A DNA stretch of 64,000 nt from NCBI RefSeq assembly GCF_001921865.1, contig NZ_MSCT01000019.1, positions 310,001 to 374,000 on the forward strand, read 5' to 3'. This document shows, piece by piece, positions 53,886 through 61,592 of the stretch (position 1 is its first letter; each line of letters opens with the position of its first letter). Source of the DNA: Pseudomonas chlororaphis (GTDB lineage Bacteria > Pseudomonadota > Gammaproteobacteria > Pseudomonadales > Pseudomonadaceae). Made by a program: the position numbers and the translations under genes. The notes beneath the pieces are model-generated. The model made no database searches and was not told where the DNA came from. It was given only the letters and a program-made list of their open reading frames with translations.

Positions 53886-54578
53886 TCAAGGCAGATAAAG
53901 GCTGAATATGCCGCCCCCCAGAGGCCCGCCATTACGGATTTCGGTGCGCCCGCAGACACCGTTGCGCTGGTGCAGCGCGGCAATGCGTCCCGCGAAATAC
54001 AACCCCAGGCCCGTGCTACCGCTGCTGTGATTGATGCCCTGCACATAGTCGGCCTGGTTATCGATCATCTGCTGCGGGTAACCCTCGCCATCGTCATTGA
54101 TGGTCAGCACCGTCTGCCCAGCCTCATCGTGCACGCTGACCAGCAACGCATGGCGCGCATACCGAATGGCGTTATTGATGCAGTTGCCCAACACCGAGGC
54201 GACCAGCTCCCGATCGAAGAACCCCAGCGGAGTCAAAGGATCGACCTCATAGGCCGCGGCAATGCCACGACTGGCGAACACATCCTGGTGGCTGACCAGT
54301 TGCGCCTCGATGAAATCGTCCAGCTCGTGGTAACCCGGCTGTATCGGCAACTGGTTGACCCCTAGCTTGTACAGCCCCAGCAATTGCACCAGCATGCCGT
54401 TAAGGTGGGCGAACTCGAACTCCATCACGCCCTGCTCCGGCGTGCGCTGCTGCTCCGGCGGCAGCCCGGCCAGCCATTGGCCATGCGCCTGCATGAGCAG
54501 GGTCAGGGAGTTTTTCATGTCATGCACGGTGGAAGCGATCACCGTGGAGAAATCCAGAGCCTGTTCGTGAGTATTCAT
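53886..54578 (-). CDS. Soluble sensor histidine kinase
   Basis: A 230-residue kinase without membrane segment or sensor domain. The phospho-His is in STVHDMKNSLTLLMQAHGQ (about residue 19) and the ATPase domain has LGNCINNAIRYARHA, NDDGEGYP and GSTGLGLYFAGRI. Its ATG overlaps the stop of the upstream REC-TPR gene (ATGA), so the pair is coupled and probably functions together. No DNA-binding output is encoded beside it. Position next to flagellar genes suggests, but does not prove, a role in motility or surface behaviour. Confidence 0.85.
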   Translation of the reverse strand: MNTHEQALDFSTVIASTVHDMKNSLTLLMQAHGQWLAGLPPEQQRTPEQGVMEFEFAHLNGMLVQLLGLYKLGVNQLPIQPGYHELDDFIEAQLVSHQDVFASRGIAAAYEVDPLTPLGFFDRELVASVLGNCINNAIRYARHALLVSVHDEAGQTVLTINDDGEGYPQQMIDNQADYVQGINHSSGSTGLGLYFAGRIAALHQRNGVCGRTEIRNGGPLGGGIFSLYLP

Positions 54579-56179
54579 TCGCCAAACGCCTTGCTTCGCA
54601 GCTTCTGATAACGCGGATATCGCGCGTCGGTATCGGGCATCAAACCAACCATTTTCAGGCAGGTCCGGCACTCCTCCAGCAGCGTTGCGTCCTGGGCGAT
54701 GTCAGTGCCGTGCAATAACGACTGCGCCATGTTCAGGGCAATGCTGATGTTCTTCGGTTGCATGGCCAAGGCCCGGCGGAACAGATCCCGCGCCTCGCCC
54801 AGGGCACCAGCCTTGTAGCTGCGCACGCCCTGGCGGTTCATGTCAGCGGCGGCGTTGGAGGAATTGAGGATCGCCGGATCATCGGTGAGCTTGGCGATGC
54901 CTTCCATGACCTTCGGGTCGTCGCCGTAGATTTCCGCACAGTTTTTCAACATCGATGTCCCGGCATCGGCCTGCCCGAGCATCTGCAGTTGCTTGGCCAC
55001 CAGCAACGCTGCTTCCGGGCTCATGAATTGCTCCATCCCGTCCAGCCGCAGCATCGCCTGCTCGGTGAGTTTTTCCGCCGTTTCAGCGTCGTTGAGCAAG
55101 AGGCTGGTCGCTTTCATCAGGCGCGCGCGAATCTGCAATCCTGGATCGCTGGGGTTTTCCTTGGCCACCGCGCTCAGGGTGCTGTTGATCTCCAGACGCG
55201 TACGGGTATCCAGGCCTCTTTCGCTGCCCTTGCTGATCAAGGCATGCGCCAGTCCGAGGTTGCTTTCAGGGTCCTTGAACCGCGATTGCGCTCCCTGGGA
55301 TACCGCCTGGCGATACGCTTTGGAGGCGGTCTCGAAGTCTTCGTTGTTCATCGCCAGCTTGCCCAGCAACGCTTGTCGGCGCACGGCCAGCGGCGACAGG
55401 CGCACCGCCTCCTCGAGAACGCTCTGGGCACGCTTGGAATCCCCTTCGGCGAGCAGCACATCAGCCATGCCGTCGTAGAGCGCCGGCATCACTGGAAAGG
55501 CCTTCAAGGCCTTTTCGTAGACAGCCTTGGCCTGGGCCACCTGGCCACGCTTGAACAGCAGGCGGCCCAGGCCGACATAAGCCCACGGCAACGGGCGATC
55601 CGCCAGAATGCTCTCGTACAACCGCTCCAGCGCCTCGGTCTGGTTCATGTCGCGCAGAGCGTCGGCGCGATAACGCAGGCATAACGGCGAATAACGCGGG
55701 TCCTGCTTGCACAGGGCGATGCAGGCATTCAACACGTCGACCGGCTTGCCGCGATCGAGAGCTTGCAGGATCGGCTTGAGCAGCGACTTGCGTTGCTGCA
55801 ACCGCTCCAGCCGCTGAGCCAGGCTGGAACGGTTGAAAGGCTTGGTCAGGTAGGCATCCGGCTCATGCTCGAGGGCGCTGAGTACCATGGACTGGCTAGT
55901 CTCGGCAGTGACCATGAGAAACACGCTTTCATGGCTGATCAGCTTGTCGCTCATCAGGTCTTCGAGTACCTGCTGCCCATTCTTCTTGCCGTCGCCCAGG
56001 TGGTAATCCTGGAGGATGAAGTCATAGCGCTTCTGCGCACACATGCGCAGCGCCTGCTCGCCTGTATCGGCAGTGTCGACGTCCTTGACGCCCAATTCAC
56101 GCAACATGGATCGGACAGAACTGCGGAAATCGGAGAAATCATCGACGATCAAAAAGCTTTTTTGGTGGTACGCCAGCAT
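54575..56179 (-). CDS. Response regulator with tetratricopeptide repeats
   Basis: A 534-residue protein with an N-terminal receiver (about 5-125; DD pair at 13-14, phospho-Asp in FILQDYHLGDGKKNG, Lys in DAYLTKPFN) and a long helical C-terminal region of TPR-like repeats (about 160-515), including AYVGLGRLLFKRGQVAQAKAVYEKALKAF (in parts) and AGALGEARDLFRRALAMQP. It has no DNA-binding or enzymatic domain, so phosphorylation probably controls protein contacts. I start at the ATG at 56179 (MLAYHQKSFLIVDDF); the frame is open further upstream. Confidence 0.87.
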   Translation of the reverse strand: MLAYHQKSFLIVDDFSDFRSSVRSMLRELGVKDVDTADTGEQALRMCAQKRYDFILQDYHLGDGKKNGQQVLEDLMSDKLISHESVFLMVTAETSQSMVLSALEHEPDAYLTKPFNRSSLAQRLERLQQRKSLLKPILQALDRGKPVDVLNACIALCKQDPRYSPLCLRYRADALRDMNQTEALERLYESILADRPLPWAYVGLGRLLFKRGQVAQAKAVYEKALKAFPVMPALYDGMADVLLAEGDSKRAQSVLEEAVRLSPLAVRRQALLGKLAMNNEDFETASKAYRQAVSQGAQSRFKDPESNLGLAHALISKGSERGLDTRTRLEINSTLSAVAKENPSDPGLQIRARLMKATSLLLNDAETAEKLTEQAMLRLDGMEQFMSPEAALLVAKQLQMLGQADAGTSMLKNCAEIYGDDPKVMEGIAKLTDDPAILNSSNAAADMNRQGVRSYKAGALGEARDLFRRALAMQPKNISIALNMAQSLLHGTDIAQDATLLEECRTCLKMVGLMPDTDARYPRYQKLRSKAFGE

Positions 56180-56595
56180 CGAAGATTCCACACCCGTAAA
56201 AAGATGAAGCCCGAGGCAACAGCAGGAGAGGCTCAAGGCCACCCTCTGCCGACCGGCGGACAACGATAATGGCGCAAGGCCATTAATGCATGCTACATCA
56301 ACCCTCAATGACGCCCGCTCTTCAGGCACTCGGCCCACGGCATCGCCATTTGATCCGCAACGACATCCATGGGGTTATCGGCCGATTCCAGCGTTCCCTT
56401 ATAGAGAGTTGCTAAAAGCCCCCGACATTCTTGTTTTCGCGAACCACCCACAGCGGGCGCAGCAAAAACAGCAGGGGAGTCGGTAAGACGGGGCGCTTCA
56501 GGGATTTCCGATCGCGTTGAAAGGCAAGGATAGAAACGAACGTACCTCTCTGAGGAACAACGAGGAACGTAAGACGAGGCGGGAATCGCTGAGTG
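56180..56595. other. 416-bp gap without a recognisable gene
   Basis: It lies between the REC-TPR start and the tRNA 3' end. Open frames on either strand here have no family resemblance, no ribosome site and unusual composition. No REP, terminator or direct repeat of the tRNA 3' end was found. Confidence 0.5.
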
Positions 56596-56672
56596 TGGTG
56601 TCCCAGGGCAGGTTCGAACTGCCAACCTTCCCCTTAGGAGGGGGATGCTCTATCCAATTGAGCTACTGGGAC
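56596..56672 (-). tRNA. tRNA-Arg (anticodon CCT)
   Basis: The minus strand begins GTCCCAGTAGCTCAATTGGA and ends CTGGGACACCA, with CCA encoded. The anticodon arm is TCCCC-CTCCTAA-GGGGA, placing CCT at positions 34-36. It reads the AGG codon. All four arms pair. Confidence 0.97.
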
Positions 56673-56717
56673 AAATTGATCACCGTGCCGATTGCAGCGG
56701 TGTGCAGGAAGGCGTGC

Positions 56718-56746
56718 ATGTTAACGGCCAGTCCCGCTTTTGTCAT
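56718..56746 (-). promoter_or_regulatory. Probable promoter of tRNA-Arg(CCT)
   Basis: On the minus strand ATGACA (56746-56741), a 17-nt spacer and TAACAT (56723-56718) give a fair sigma-70 match. The leader would be about 40 nt. Confidence 0.4.
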
Positions 56747-56968
56747 GCTGTGAGTAGGGCTTTTTGGCGGGTGGCTCTTTTGGTCATCAGGCAATTTGCC
56801 TGGGTCGTCGTGCAAATTGCATCACCCCAAAAAGCCATCATTGCAAAATGCAATCAGCCACCGTTCAAAAACTCTATTAATTCATTGTTTTTAAAGGATT
56901 TAATAGTCGTTAAACTCTTGGCATGCACACTGCTTGAACTCTACAAAAGAACAGTGGAGATCAAGCAC

Positions 56969-57205
56969 ATGAATAGCGCCCTTCTTCTGTCGAATGCTAT
57001 CGCCCTTGCCATCCTGGTGGGTTTCCACTTTCAGCCTGATCGCGGCGTCGATCAAAGCTTTCAGTACAAGGCCCAGCACATGCAACGTCAAACCGCGCAA
57101 TGGGCAGTCATGAGCGACACCGACTCCCCTGTAGCCACTCCGACAACCTCTGACAAGGGCGTTGTGTTACCTGCCGCGCCCAGACCCGAAAGCTGGGTAT
57201 TTTGA
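56969..57205 (+). CDS. Small hypothetical protein with a membrane anchor, 78 aa
   Basis: MNSALLLSNAIALAILVGFHF at the N-terminus forms an uncleaved anchor or signal segment, followed by a polar, Thr/Pro-rich tail (DTDSPVATPTTSDKGVVLP). I do not recognise a family. GGAG precedes the ATG at 56969 by 9 nt; the same frame is open from 56645, but those codons overlap the tRNA. The next small gene starts 25 bp after its stop with GGAG in front, suggesting one transcript. Confidence 0.6.
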   Translation: MNSALLLSNAIALAILVGFHFQPDRGVDQSFQYKAQHMQRQTAQWAVMSDTDSPVATPTTSDKGVVLPAAPRPESWVF

Positions 57206-57230
57206 ATATGACCTCATCAGGAGCCTGTTA

Positions 57231-57410
57231 ATGTCCCGACTTGCCAAAGGCCTTCTCATTCTGGCTGTACTCAGTGCGCTGCTGGGTTGCTTTACCACAG
57301 AAGCAGCCTTGGGCGATGCCCCCTTGATCGCTTGCGGTGTTTTTTCCGGCTTGTTCCTGCTGGCGTTGGCCGTTGGGCGCAAAATCAAGTTCGACCCGGT
57401 GTTGCGCTAA
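57231..57410 (+). CDS. Small membrane protein, 59 aa
   Basis: Two hydrophobic segments (LLILAVLSALLGCFT, about 7-21, and APLIACGVFSGLFLLALAVG, about 30-49) fill most of the protein, which ends in a basic tail. It may be a double-spanning inner-membrane peptide; the LLGC could be read as a lipobox, but the following TM makes that doubtful. AGGAG lies 8 nt before the ATG. The last 26 bases overlap the end of convergent phnN. Confidence 0.65.
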   Translation: MSRLAKGLLILAVLSALLGCFTTEAALGDAPLIACGVFSGLFLLALAVGRKIKFDPVLR

Positions 57411-57969
57411 TCCCTTGCGCCTTCAAGAGCCTCAGAAAACCCTCCAAGGTCACGGACAGCCCAGCCGAGTTGTCCAGAAGAAACACGGCCCCTCCCAGTA
57501 CAGATCCATCGCCAGCGGAAAAAAGAGAACTTCTCTTGAGCCGTGCCTCGATCTGAGCAGGACTTTCACGACCGCGCCCTATCAGCCGTTGCCGTAATAC
57601 GTCGACGTCCACCGTCAGCAGAATCGCCAACAGATCAGGATAGCGCTGACGAGCCTGATCCAGATAAGCCCTGGAACCATTGACCAAGACATTGTGTCCA
57701 CTGGCCAGCCAGTCGTCGATTTGCACTGGAATACCATAAACCAGGTTATTGGCCCGCCAACACAAGGCAAACGCCCCCTGCCGCTCCATGCGCTCGAACT
57801 CTTCAGCACTGACCCCACAGGCATCTTCACCAACAGACTCTGCGGAGCGAGTAATCACGCGTCGTACCACATCACAGCCAAGCTGCGCCAAAGGCTGGCG
57901 CGCCGCCTCAATCAAACTGTCCTTGCCCGATCCGGAAGGGCCCATCAAATAAATCAGTCTGCCTGGCAT
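57385..57969 (-). CDS. phnN: Ribose 1,5-bisphosphokinase PhnN
   Basis: A 194-residue kinase that converts ribose 1,5-bisphosphate to PRPP with ATP, the last step when phosphonates are broken down by C-P lyase. Walker A is GPSGSGKDSLIE (10-21), in a guanylate-kinase-like fold with NGSRAYLDQARQRYP and RQRLIGRGRESPAQIEARL. No phn C-P lyase genes are beside it in this window, so it is an orphan here and may serve as a bypass route to PRPP. Its 3' end overlaps the 59-aa gene on the other strand. Confidence 0.92.
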   Translation of the reverse strand: MPGRLIYLMGPSGSGKDSLIEAARQPLAQLGCDVVRRVITRSAESVGEDACGVSAEEFERMERQGAFALCWRANNLVYGIPVQIDDWLASGHNVLVNGSRAYLDQARQRYPDLLAILLTVDVDVLRQRLIGRGRESPAQIEARLKRSSLFSAGDGSVLGGAVFLLDNSAGLSVTLEGFLRLLKAQGISATPGRT

Positions 57970-58164
57970 TCAGACACTCCGTAGTTTTCGCAGCCTAGTA
58001 AATCGGCCATTTGCCACTATTCTGTACAAGGTAGGAAACATGATCGGAACCGCATATATGTCCGCCTGGCAGCGCTCAAAGGCTGCTATCGGACAACTGG
58101 ACGCGGGCAAGCGGGCGGACCGGCGATCTTTTCAAACCAGTCCGCATTTCTGATAATTGGTGCT

Positions 58165-58175
58165 GGCATAACGCC
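58165..58175 (+). promoter_or_regulatory. Candidate AmrZ operator in the amrZ upstream region
   Basis: GGCATAACGCC resembles the AmrZ recognition core (GGC-A/T-rich-CGCC) and lies 172 bp before amrZ. AmrZ represses itself in P. aeruginosa. Nothing else certain was found in the 377-bp gap 57970-58346; GAACAT-N16-TCCTAA at 58263-58290 is only a weak AlgU-like match. Confidence 0.45.
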
Positions 58176-58346
58176 TTTACCCAGTTCAATATTTGTCACA
58201 GAATTGACGCCAAGGATCTGGCAATTTTGAGGCATGATGCGGGCCTCTTAACAATTCAGGTTGAACATTTGGCAGCAACGCTTGTCCTAACTGACATCCC
58301 GCGGCCAATTCCGAGAACCGCTCCCCTGAACTAACCGGTTAAATAT

Positions 58347-58673
58347 ATGCGCCCATTGAAACAGGCAATTTATTCCAGCCGTACGGCTGACAAGTTCGTC
58401 GTACGTCTACCCGACGGGATGCGTGAACGCATTGCCGAGGTGGCTCGCAATCATCACCGCAGCATGAACTCCGAAATCATCGCGCGCCTGGAACAGAGTC
58501 TTATTCAGGAAGGCGCCTTGGGTGAAGAGCTAAGCATGCGCCTGGACAGCCCTGAGCTGTCTTTGCATGAACGCGAACTGCTTCAACGTTTCCGTCAACT
58601 TTCCCACCGCCAGCAGAACGCCCTCGTTTCGCTGATCGCCCATGACGCTGAAATGGCCGCAGACGCCTCCTGA
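58347..58673 (+). CDS. amrZ: Ribbon-helix-helix regulator AmrZ (AlgZ)
   Basis: A 108-residue Arc-type regulator of alginate, motility, biofilm and c-di-GMP genes. The N-terminus MRPLKQAIYSSRTADKFVVR includes the extended arm and the DNA-binding beta strand; the RHH helices follow (MRERIAEVARNHHRSMNSEI), and the C-terminal tetramerisation domain contains ELLQRFRQLSHRQQNALVSL. It matches PAO1 AmrZ closely from memory. In fluorescent pseudomonads it represses flagellar genes, a link to the flg cluster in this window. A good terminator follows. Confidence 0.96.
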   Translation: MRPLKQAIYSSRTADKFVVRLPDGMRERIAEVARNHHRSMNSEIIARLEQSLIQEGALGEELSMRLDSPELSLHERELLQRFRQLSHRQQNALVSLIAHDAEMAADAS

Positions 58674-58689
58674 TTCGACCAGATAAAAC

Positions 58690-58720
58690 TGGAGCCAGCC
58701 TTGAGCTGGCTTTTTTTACC
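58690..58720 (+). terminator. Terminator of amrZ
   Basis: AGCCAGC pairs with GCTGGCT around CTTGA, then TTTTTT, 19 bp after the stop. Confidence 0.92.
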
Positions 58721-58788
58721 CGAAATTTGCTACCCCGGTACTACAAAAGCACCTGAGCCCGGATCGCAAGAATAGAGAGAAAGCGATA

Positions 58789-58808
58789 CAGCCCCATAAG
58801 AGGGGCTG
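58789..58808 (-). terminator. Hairpin after mgtE
   Basis: CAGCCCC pairs with GGGGCTG around a 6-nt loop, 10 bp beyond the mgtE stop. The following minus-strand bases (TATCGCTTTCTC) are only partly T-rich. Confidence 0.55.
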
Positions 58809-58817
58809 CAGACAGAA

Positions 58818-60260
58818 TCAAAGCAGGAAGATGGTGGCCAACCCAAGGAAGATAAAAAAGCCGCCGCTGTCAGTCATGGCCGTGATCATGACGCTGGCCC
58901 CCATTGCCGGGTCCCGTCCCAGCCGCGCCAGCGTCATCGGAATCAGAACCCCCATCAGCGCCGCGAGCAACAGATTGAGCGTCATCGCCGCCGTCATCAC
59001 CACACCCAACGACCAGCTGCCATAGAGCAAATAGGCGACTACGCCGATTACTCCACCCCAGACCAGCCCGTTGATCAAGGCGACCGCCAGCTCCTTGCGC
59101 ATCAACCGAGAAGTGTTACCGGTACTGACCTGGTCCAGTGCCATGGCCCGAACGATCATGGTGATCGTCTGGTTACCCGAATTGCCGCCAATACCCGCCA
59201 CGATCGGCATCAGCGCCGCCAAGGCCACCAGCTTTTCGATGGAGCCCTCAAACAGGCCGATGACTCGCGAAGCGACAAATGCGGTAATCAGGTTGATTGC
59301 CAGCCAGGCCCAGCGGTTGCGCAGGGAACGCCAGACCGAGGCGAAGATGTCTTCCTCTTCACGCAGACCAGCCATATTAAGGACTTCGGTCTCGCTCTCT
59401 TCACGGATCAAGTCGACCATTTCGTCGATCGTCAAACGGCCGATCAACTTGCCGTTCTTGTCGACTACCGGCGCCGAAATCAAGTCATAACGCTCGAACG
59501 CCTGCGCCGCGTCATAAGCGTCTTCATCCGGATGAAAACTGACCGGATCACTGGCCATGACTTCCGCAACCTGCTTTTCCGGGTCATTCACCAGAAGCCG
59601 CTTGATAGGCAGCACGCCCTTGAGCACGCCGTCATAATCGACGACGAACAGCTTGTCGGTATGGCCCGGCAATTCCTTGAGGCGACGCAGATAACGCAAA
59701 ACCACTTCGAGACTGACATCCTCACGGATCGTCACCATCTCGAAGTCCATCAATGCGCCGACCTGCTCCTCGTCATACGACAAGGCGGAGCGAACGCGCT
59801 CGCGCTGTTGTCCGTCCAGCGCCTCCATCAACTCATGGACAACGTCTCGCGGCAGCTCGGGGGCCAGGTCAGCAAGTTCGTCGGCGTCCATCTCCTTGGC
59901 GGCGGCCAGGAGCTCATGATCGTCCATGTCGGCGATCAGGGTTTCACGTACGGAATCGGATACTTCGAGCAGGATGTCGCCGTCGCGCTCAGCCTTGACC
60001 AACTGCCAGACGGTCAGGCGCTCTTCGAGCGGCAAGGCTTCAAGGATATAGGCGACGTCGGCGGAGTGCAGATCATCGAGCTTGCGCTGCAGCTCGACGA
60101 GATTTTGCCGATGAACCAGGTTCTCGACCCGGTCCTGGTGGTGACCTTCCTGACGATGGGTCAGGTCTTCGACCACCCGTTGACGCTGCAGCAACTCGAC
60201 GACTTGAGCGAGGCGGTCCTGCAGGCTGTCTTGTGTTTTCTTTACTTCTACTTCGGTCAT
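58818..60260 (-). CDS. mgtE: Magnesium transporter MgtE
   Basis: A 480-residue channel-like magnesium transporter. An acidic N-domain of helical repeats (about 35-165; LHSADVAYILEALPLEERL, MDADELADLAPELPRD) is followed by two CBS domains (about 170-295) that sense magnesium, the plug helix, and five membrane helices from about 320. The pore signature PIVAGIGGNSGNQTITMIVRA is present. The start at 60260 (MTEVEVKKTQD) is preferred; the frame runs on 10 codons upstream. It is unrelated in position to oprH-phoPQ, but both respond to magnesium. Confidence 0.95.
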   Translation of the reverse strand: MTEVEVKKTQDSLQDRLAQVVELLQRQRVVEDLTHRQEGHHQDRVENLVHRQNLVELQRKLDDLHSADVAYILEALPLEERLTVWQLVKAERDGDILLEVSDSVRETLIADMDDHELLAAAKEMDADELADLAPELPRDVVHELMEALDGQQRERVRSALSYDEEQVGALMDFEMVTIREDVSLEVVLRYLRRLKELPGHTDKLFVVDYDGVLKGVLPIKRLLVNDPEKQVAEVMASDPVSFHPDEDAYDAAQAFERYDLISAPVVDKNGKLIGRLTIDEMVDLIREESETEVLNMAGLREEEDIFASVWRSLRNRWAWLAINLITAFVASRVIGLFEGSIEKLVALAALMPIVAGIGGNSGNQTITMIVRAMALDQVSTGNTSRLMRKELAVALINGLVWGGVIGVVAYLLYGSWSLGVVMTAAMTLNLLLAALMGVLIPMTLARLGRDPAMGASVMITAMTDSGGFFIFLGLATIFLL

Positions 60261-60695
60261 AGGCGAACTCCACTCCCAGCAGAGGAGCACGCCGGAAGGA
60301 TCAATCAGTCAATTCATGATTGTAAAAACGGGATACTGAGTAACTACTGGGTAAGTCCATGGAGATATTCCACAAGCCCCGGCGGGGCTGACGGGCGCAA
60401 TCATACACCGCTTGACGGCTTTAAACGTTAAAAAATCATGGCAAGAACAAGCGCTTGCGGCGCAAAGCTGAACAACCGCTAAATCTATAAGCTGCGACGC
60501 GCCATCCGAAAAAGAAAACACACAGCAGGTGAAAAAAGTACGTTCGACGCACTCCCCCACTACCGACTCACGATGACCGCAAGTGTGTGAAAGCAATCGC
60601 GAAAAAGACAGGCGCACACAGACTGAGACGCCGCAGCAGCTGCGGCGTTCAAAGATGGAGGGCGATCGAGAAGAGAGGAACCTGAAAGACAGAAA
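60261..60695. other. 435-bp gap without a gene
   Basis: It lies between mgtE and the tRNA terminator. It contains one notable hairpin, ACGCCGCAGC facing GCTGCGGCGT near 60629-60649, without a T-run. No ORF with coding character was seen, and the mgtE promoter is presumably here but not identifiable. Confidence 0.45.
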
Positions 60696-60723
60696 GCAAA
60701 AAGCCCGCAATGAATGCGGGCTT
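60696..60723 (-). terminator. Terminator of the tRNA operon
   Basis: AAGCCCGCA pairs with TGCGGGCTT and is followed by TTTGCTTTC on the minus strand, 10 bp after the last tRNA-Arg. Confidence 0.9.
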
Positions 60724-60732
60724 CTTGGTATA

Positions 60733-60809
60733 TGGTGCACTCGACAGGATTCGAACCTGTGACCGCTCGGTTCGTAGCCGAGTACTCTATCCAGCTGAGC
60801 TACGAGTGC
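60733..60809 (-). tRNA. tRNA-Arg (anticodon ACG), copy 2
   Basis: The minus strand begins GCACTCGTAGCTCAGCTGGA and ends CGAGTGCACCA with encoded CCA. The anticodon arm CTCGG-CTACGAA-CCGAG gives ACG, whose A34 would be edited to inosine. The sequence is identical to copy 1, 72 bp away. Confidence 0.97.
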
Positions 60810-60881
60810 AATTTGTGTTTTTAGACCAGACCACAACTGGCTGAAGCCAAGTTACTTACATTACTGTAAACAACTCTTAAA

Positions 60882-60958
60882 TGGTGCACTCGACAGGATT
60901 CGAACCTGTGACCGCTCGGTTCGTAGCCGAGTACTCTATCCAGCTGAGCTACGAGTGC
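60882..60958 (-). tRNA. tRNA-Arg (anticodon ACG), copy 1
   Basis: This is identical over 77 nt to the copy at 60733-60809, so the two are a recent or homogenised tandem duplication. Anticodon ACG; encoded CCA. Confidence 0.97.
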
Positions 60959-60972
60959 ATTTGTTGCCGCGC

Positions 60973-61000
60973 ATTATAGGCCGTTAAATCTTTTTGTAAA
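60973..61000 (-). promoter_or_regulatory. Promoter of the tRNA-Arg pair
   Basis: TTTACA (61000-60995), a 16-nt spacer and a perfect TATAAT (60978-60973) on the minus strand, followed by a GC-rich discriminator (GCGCGG). Such discriminators are typical of promoters turned down by ppGpp. Confidence 0.8.
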
Positions 61001-61065
61001 GCACTTTTTCTAGTAATTTCAACAACTTACCGAAGAAGCCAGATTACAACGAACTAAGTAAATAA

Positions 61066-61156
61066 TGGCGGAGAACGGGGGATTCGAACCCCCGACACCC
61101 TTTTGAGGTGTACTCCCTTAGCAGGGGAGCGCCTTCGGCCACTCGGCCAGCTCTCC
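61066..61156 (-). tRNA. tRNA-Ser (anticodon GCT)
   Basis: A 91-nt tRNA with a long variable arm (TACACCTCAAAAGGGTGT). It begins GGAGAGCTGGCCGAGTGGCC; the anticodon arm CTCCC-CTGCTAA-GGGAG gives GCT. The acceptor ends TTCTCCGCCA with encoded CCA. Confidence 0.97.
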
Positions 61157-61170
61157 GCAACACGGGGCGT

Positions 61171-61199
61171 ATATTAACCAGCTTTCTCCCCGTTTGCAA
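61171..61199 (-). promoter_or_regulatory. Promoter of tRNA-Ser
   Basis: TTGCAA (61199-61194), a 17-nt spacer and TAATAT (61176-61171) on the minus strand, then the GC-rich discriminator ACGCCCCG. Transcription would begin near 61164, about 8 nt before the tRNA. Confidence 0.8.
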
Positions 61200-61218
61200 A
61201 CAAAAAAAACGATAAAAA

Positions 61219-61407
61219 TTAATGGCTTGGTTCTTCGTCCTTCTCTTTCTTTATCCGCAGGTAAATTTCTTCACGATGCACCGCCACCTCTTTAGGGGCG
61301 TTGACACCGATACGCACTTGATTTCCTTTGACGCCGAGCACGGTCACGGTGATTTCGCCATCACCAATAATCAGGCTTTCTGCGCACCGACGAGTCAGAA
61401 TCAGCAT
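61219..61407 (-). CDS. rsmA: RNA-binding regulator CsrA/RsmA
   Basis: A 62-residue translational repressor that binds GGA motifs in mRNA leaders and is titrated by the RsmX/Y/Z RNAs made under GacS/GacA. MLILTRRCAESLIIGDGEI, VGVKGNQVRIG-type GVKGNQVRIGVNAPKEV and HREEIYLRI are the beta strands and the Arg44 region used for RNA binding. The start at 61407 has AGGAG 9 nt upstream. It lies between lysC and tRNA-Ser, the usual rsmA position. It has its own promoter region after a strong lysC terminator. Confidence 0.98.
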   Translation of the reverse strand: MLILTRRCAESLIIGDGEITVTVLGVKGNQVRIGVNAPKEVAVHREEIYLRIKKEKDEEPSH

Positions 61408-61548
61408 ACCTTTCTCCTCACGCATTTCATTTCAGGGACAACAGTCTGCAAAAAAAAGGGTATCGACCTACAACCAGGACGGCCGTAGCCCTACACGCCT
61501 AAGTATTGACTAGCGCGAGCAAAAGAACAGTTTTCTGTCACGCCGATC

Positions 61549-61580
61549 AAAAAAACGAAGGGCGCGGTAAACCGCGCCCT
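61549..61580 (-). terminator. Terminator of lysC
   Basis: AGGGCGCGG pairs perfectly with CCGCGCCCT around TTTA, then TCGTTTTTTT on the minus strand, 13 bp after lysC. rsmA therefore does not depend on readthrough from lysC. Confidence 0.95.
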
Positions 61581-61592
61581 GCGGGCAACGCG

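Noticed and set aside
56305..56625. 106-codon minus-strand frame near tRNA-Arg(CCT)
   Set aside because: It runs into the tRNA, has no ribosome site and an implausible composition.
56596..56672. tRNA-Arg(CCT) as an integration site of a mobile element
   Set aside because: No integrase gene and no repeat of the tRNA 3' end were seen within the window.
58263..58290. AlgU-type promoter before amrZ (GAACAT-N16-TCCTAA)
   Set aside because: Only a partial match in both boxes, and the P. aeruginosa start site is further upstream as I recall. Not enough to annotate.
60733..60958. The tRNA-Arg tandem as a mobile-element footprint
   Set aside because: Two identical tRNAs with a shared promoter and terminator are a simple tandem duplication.
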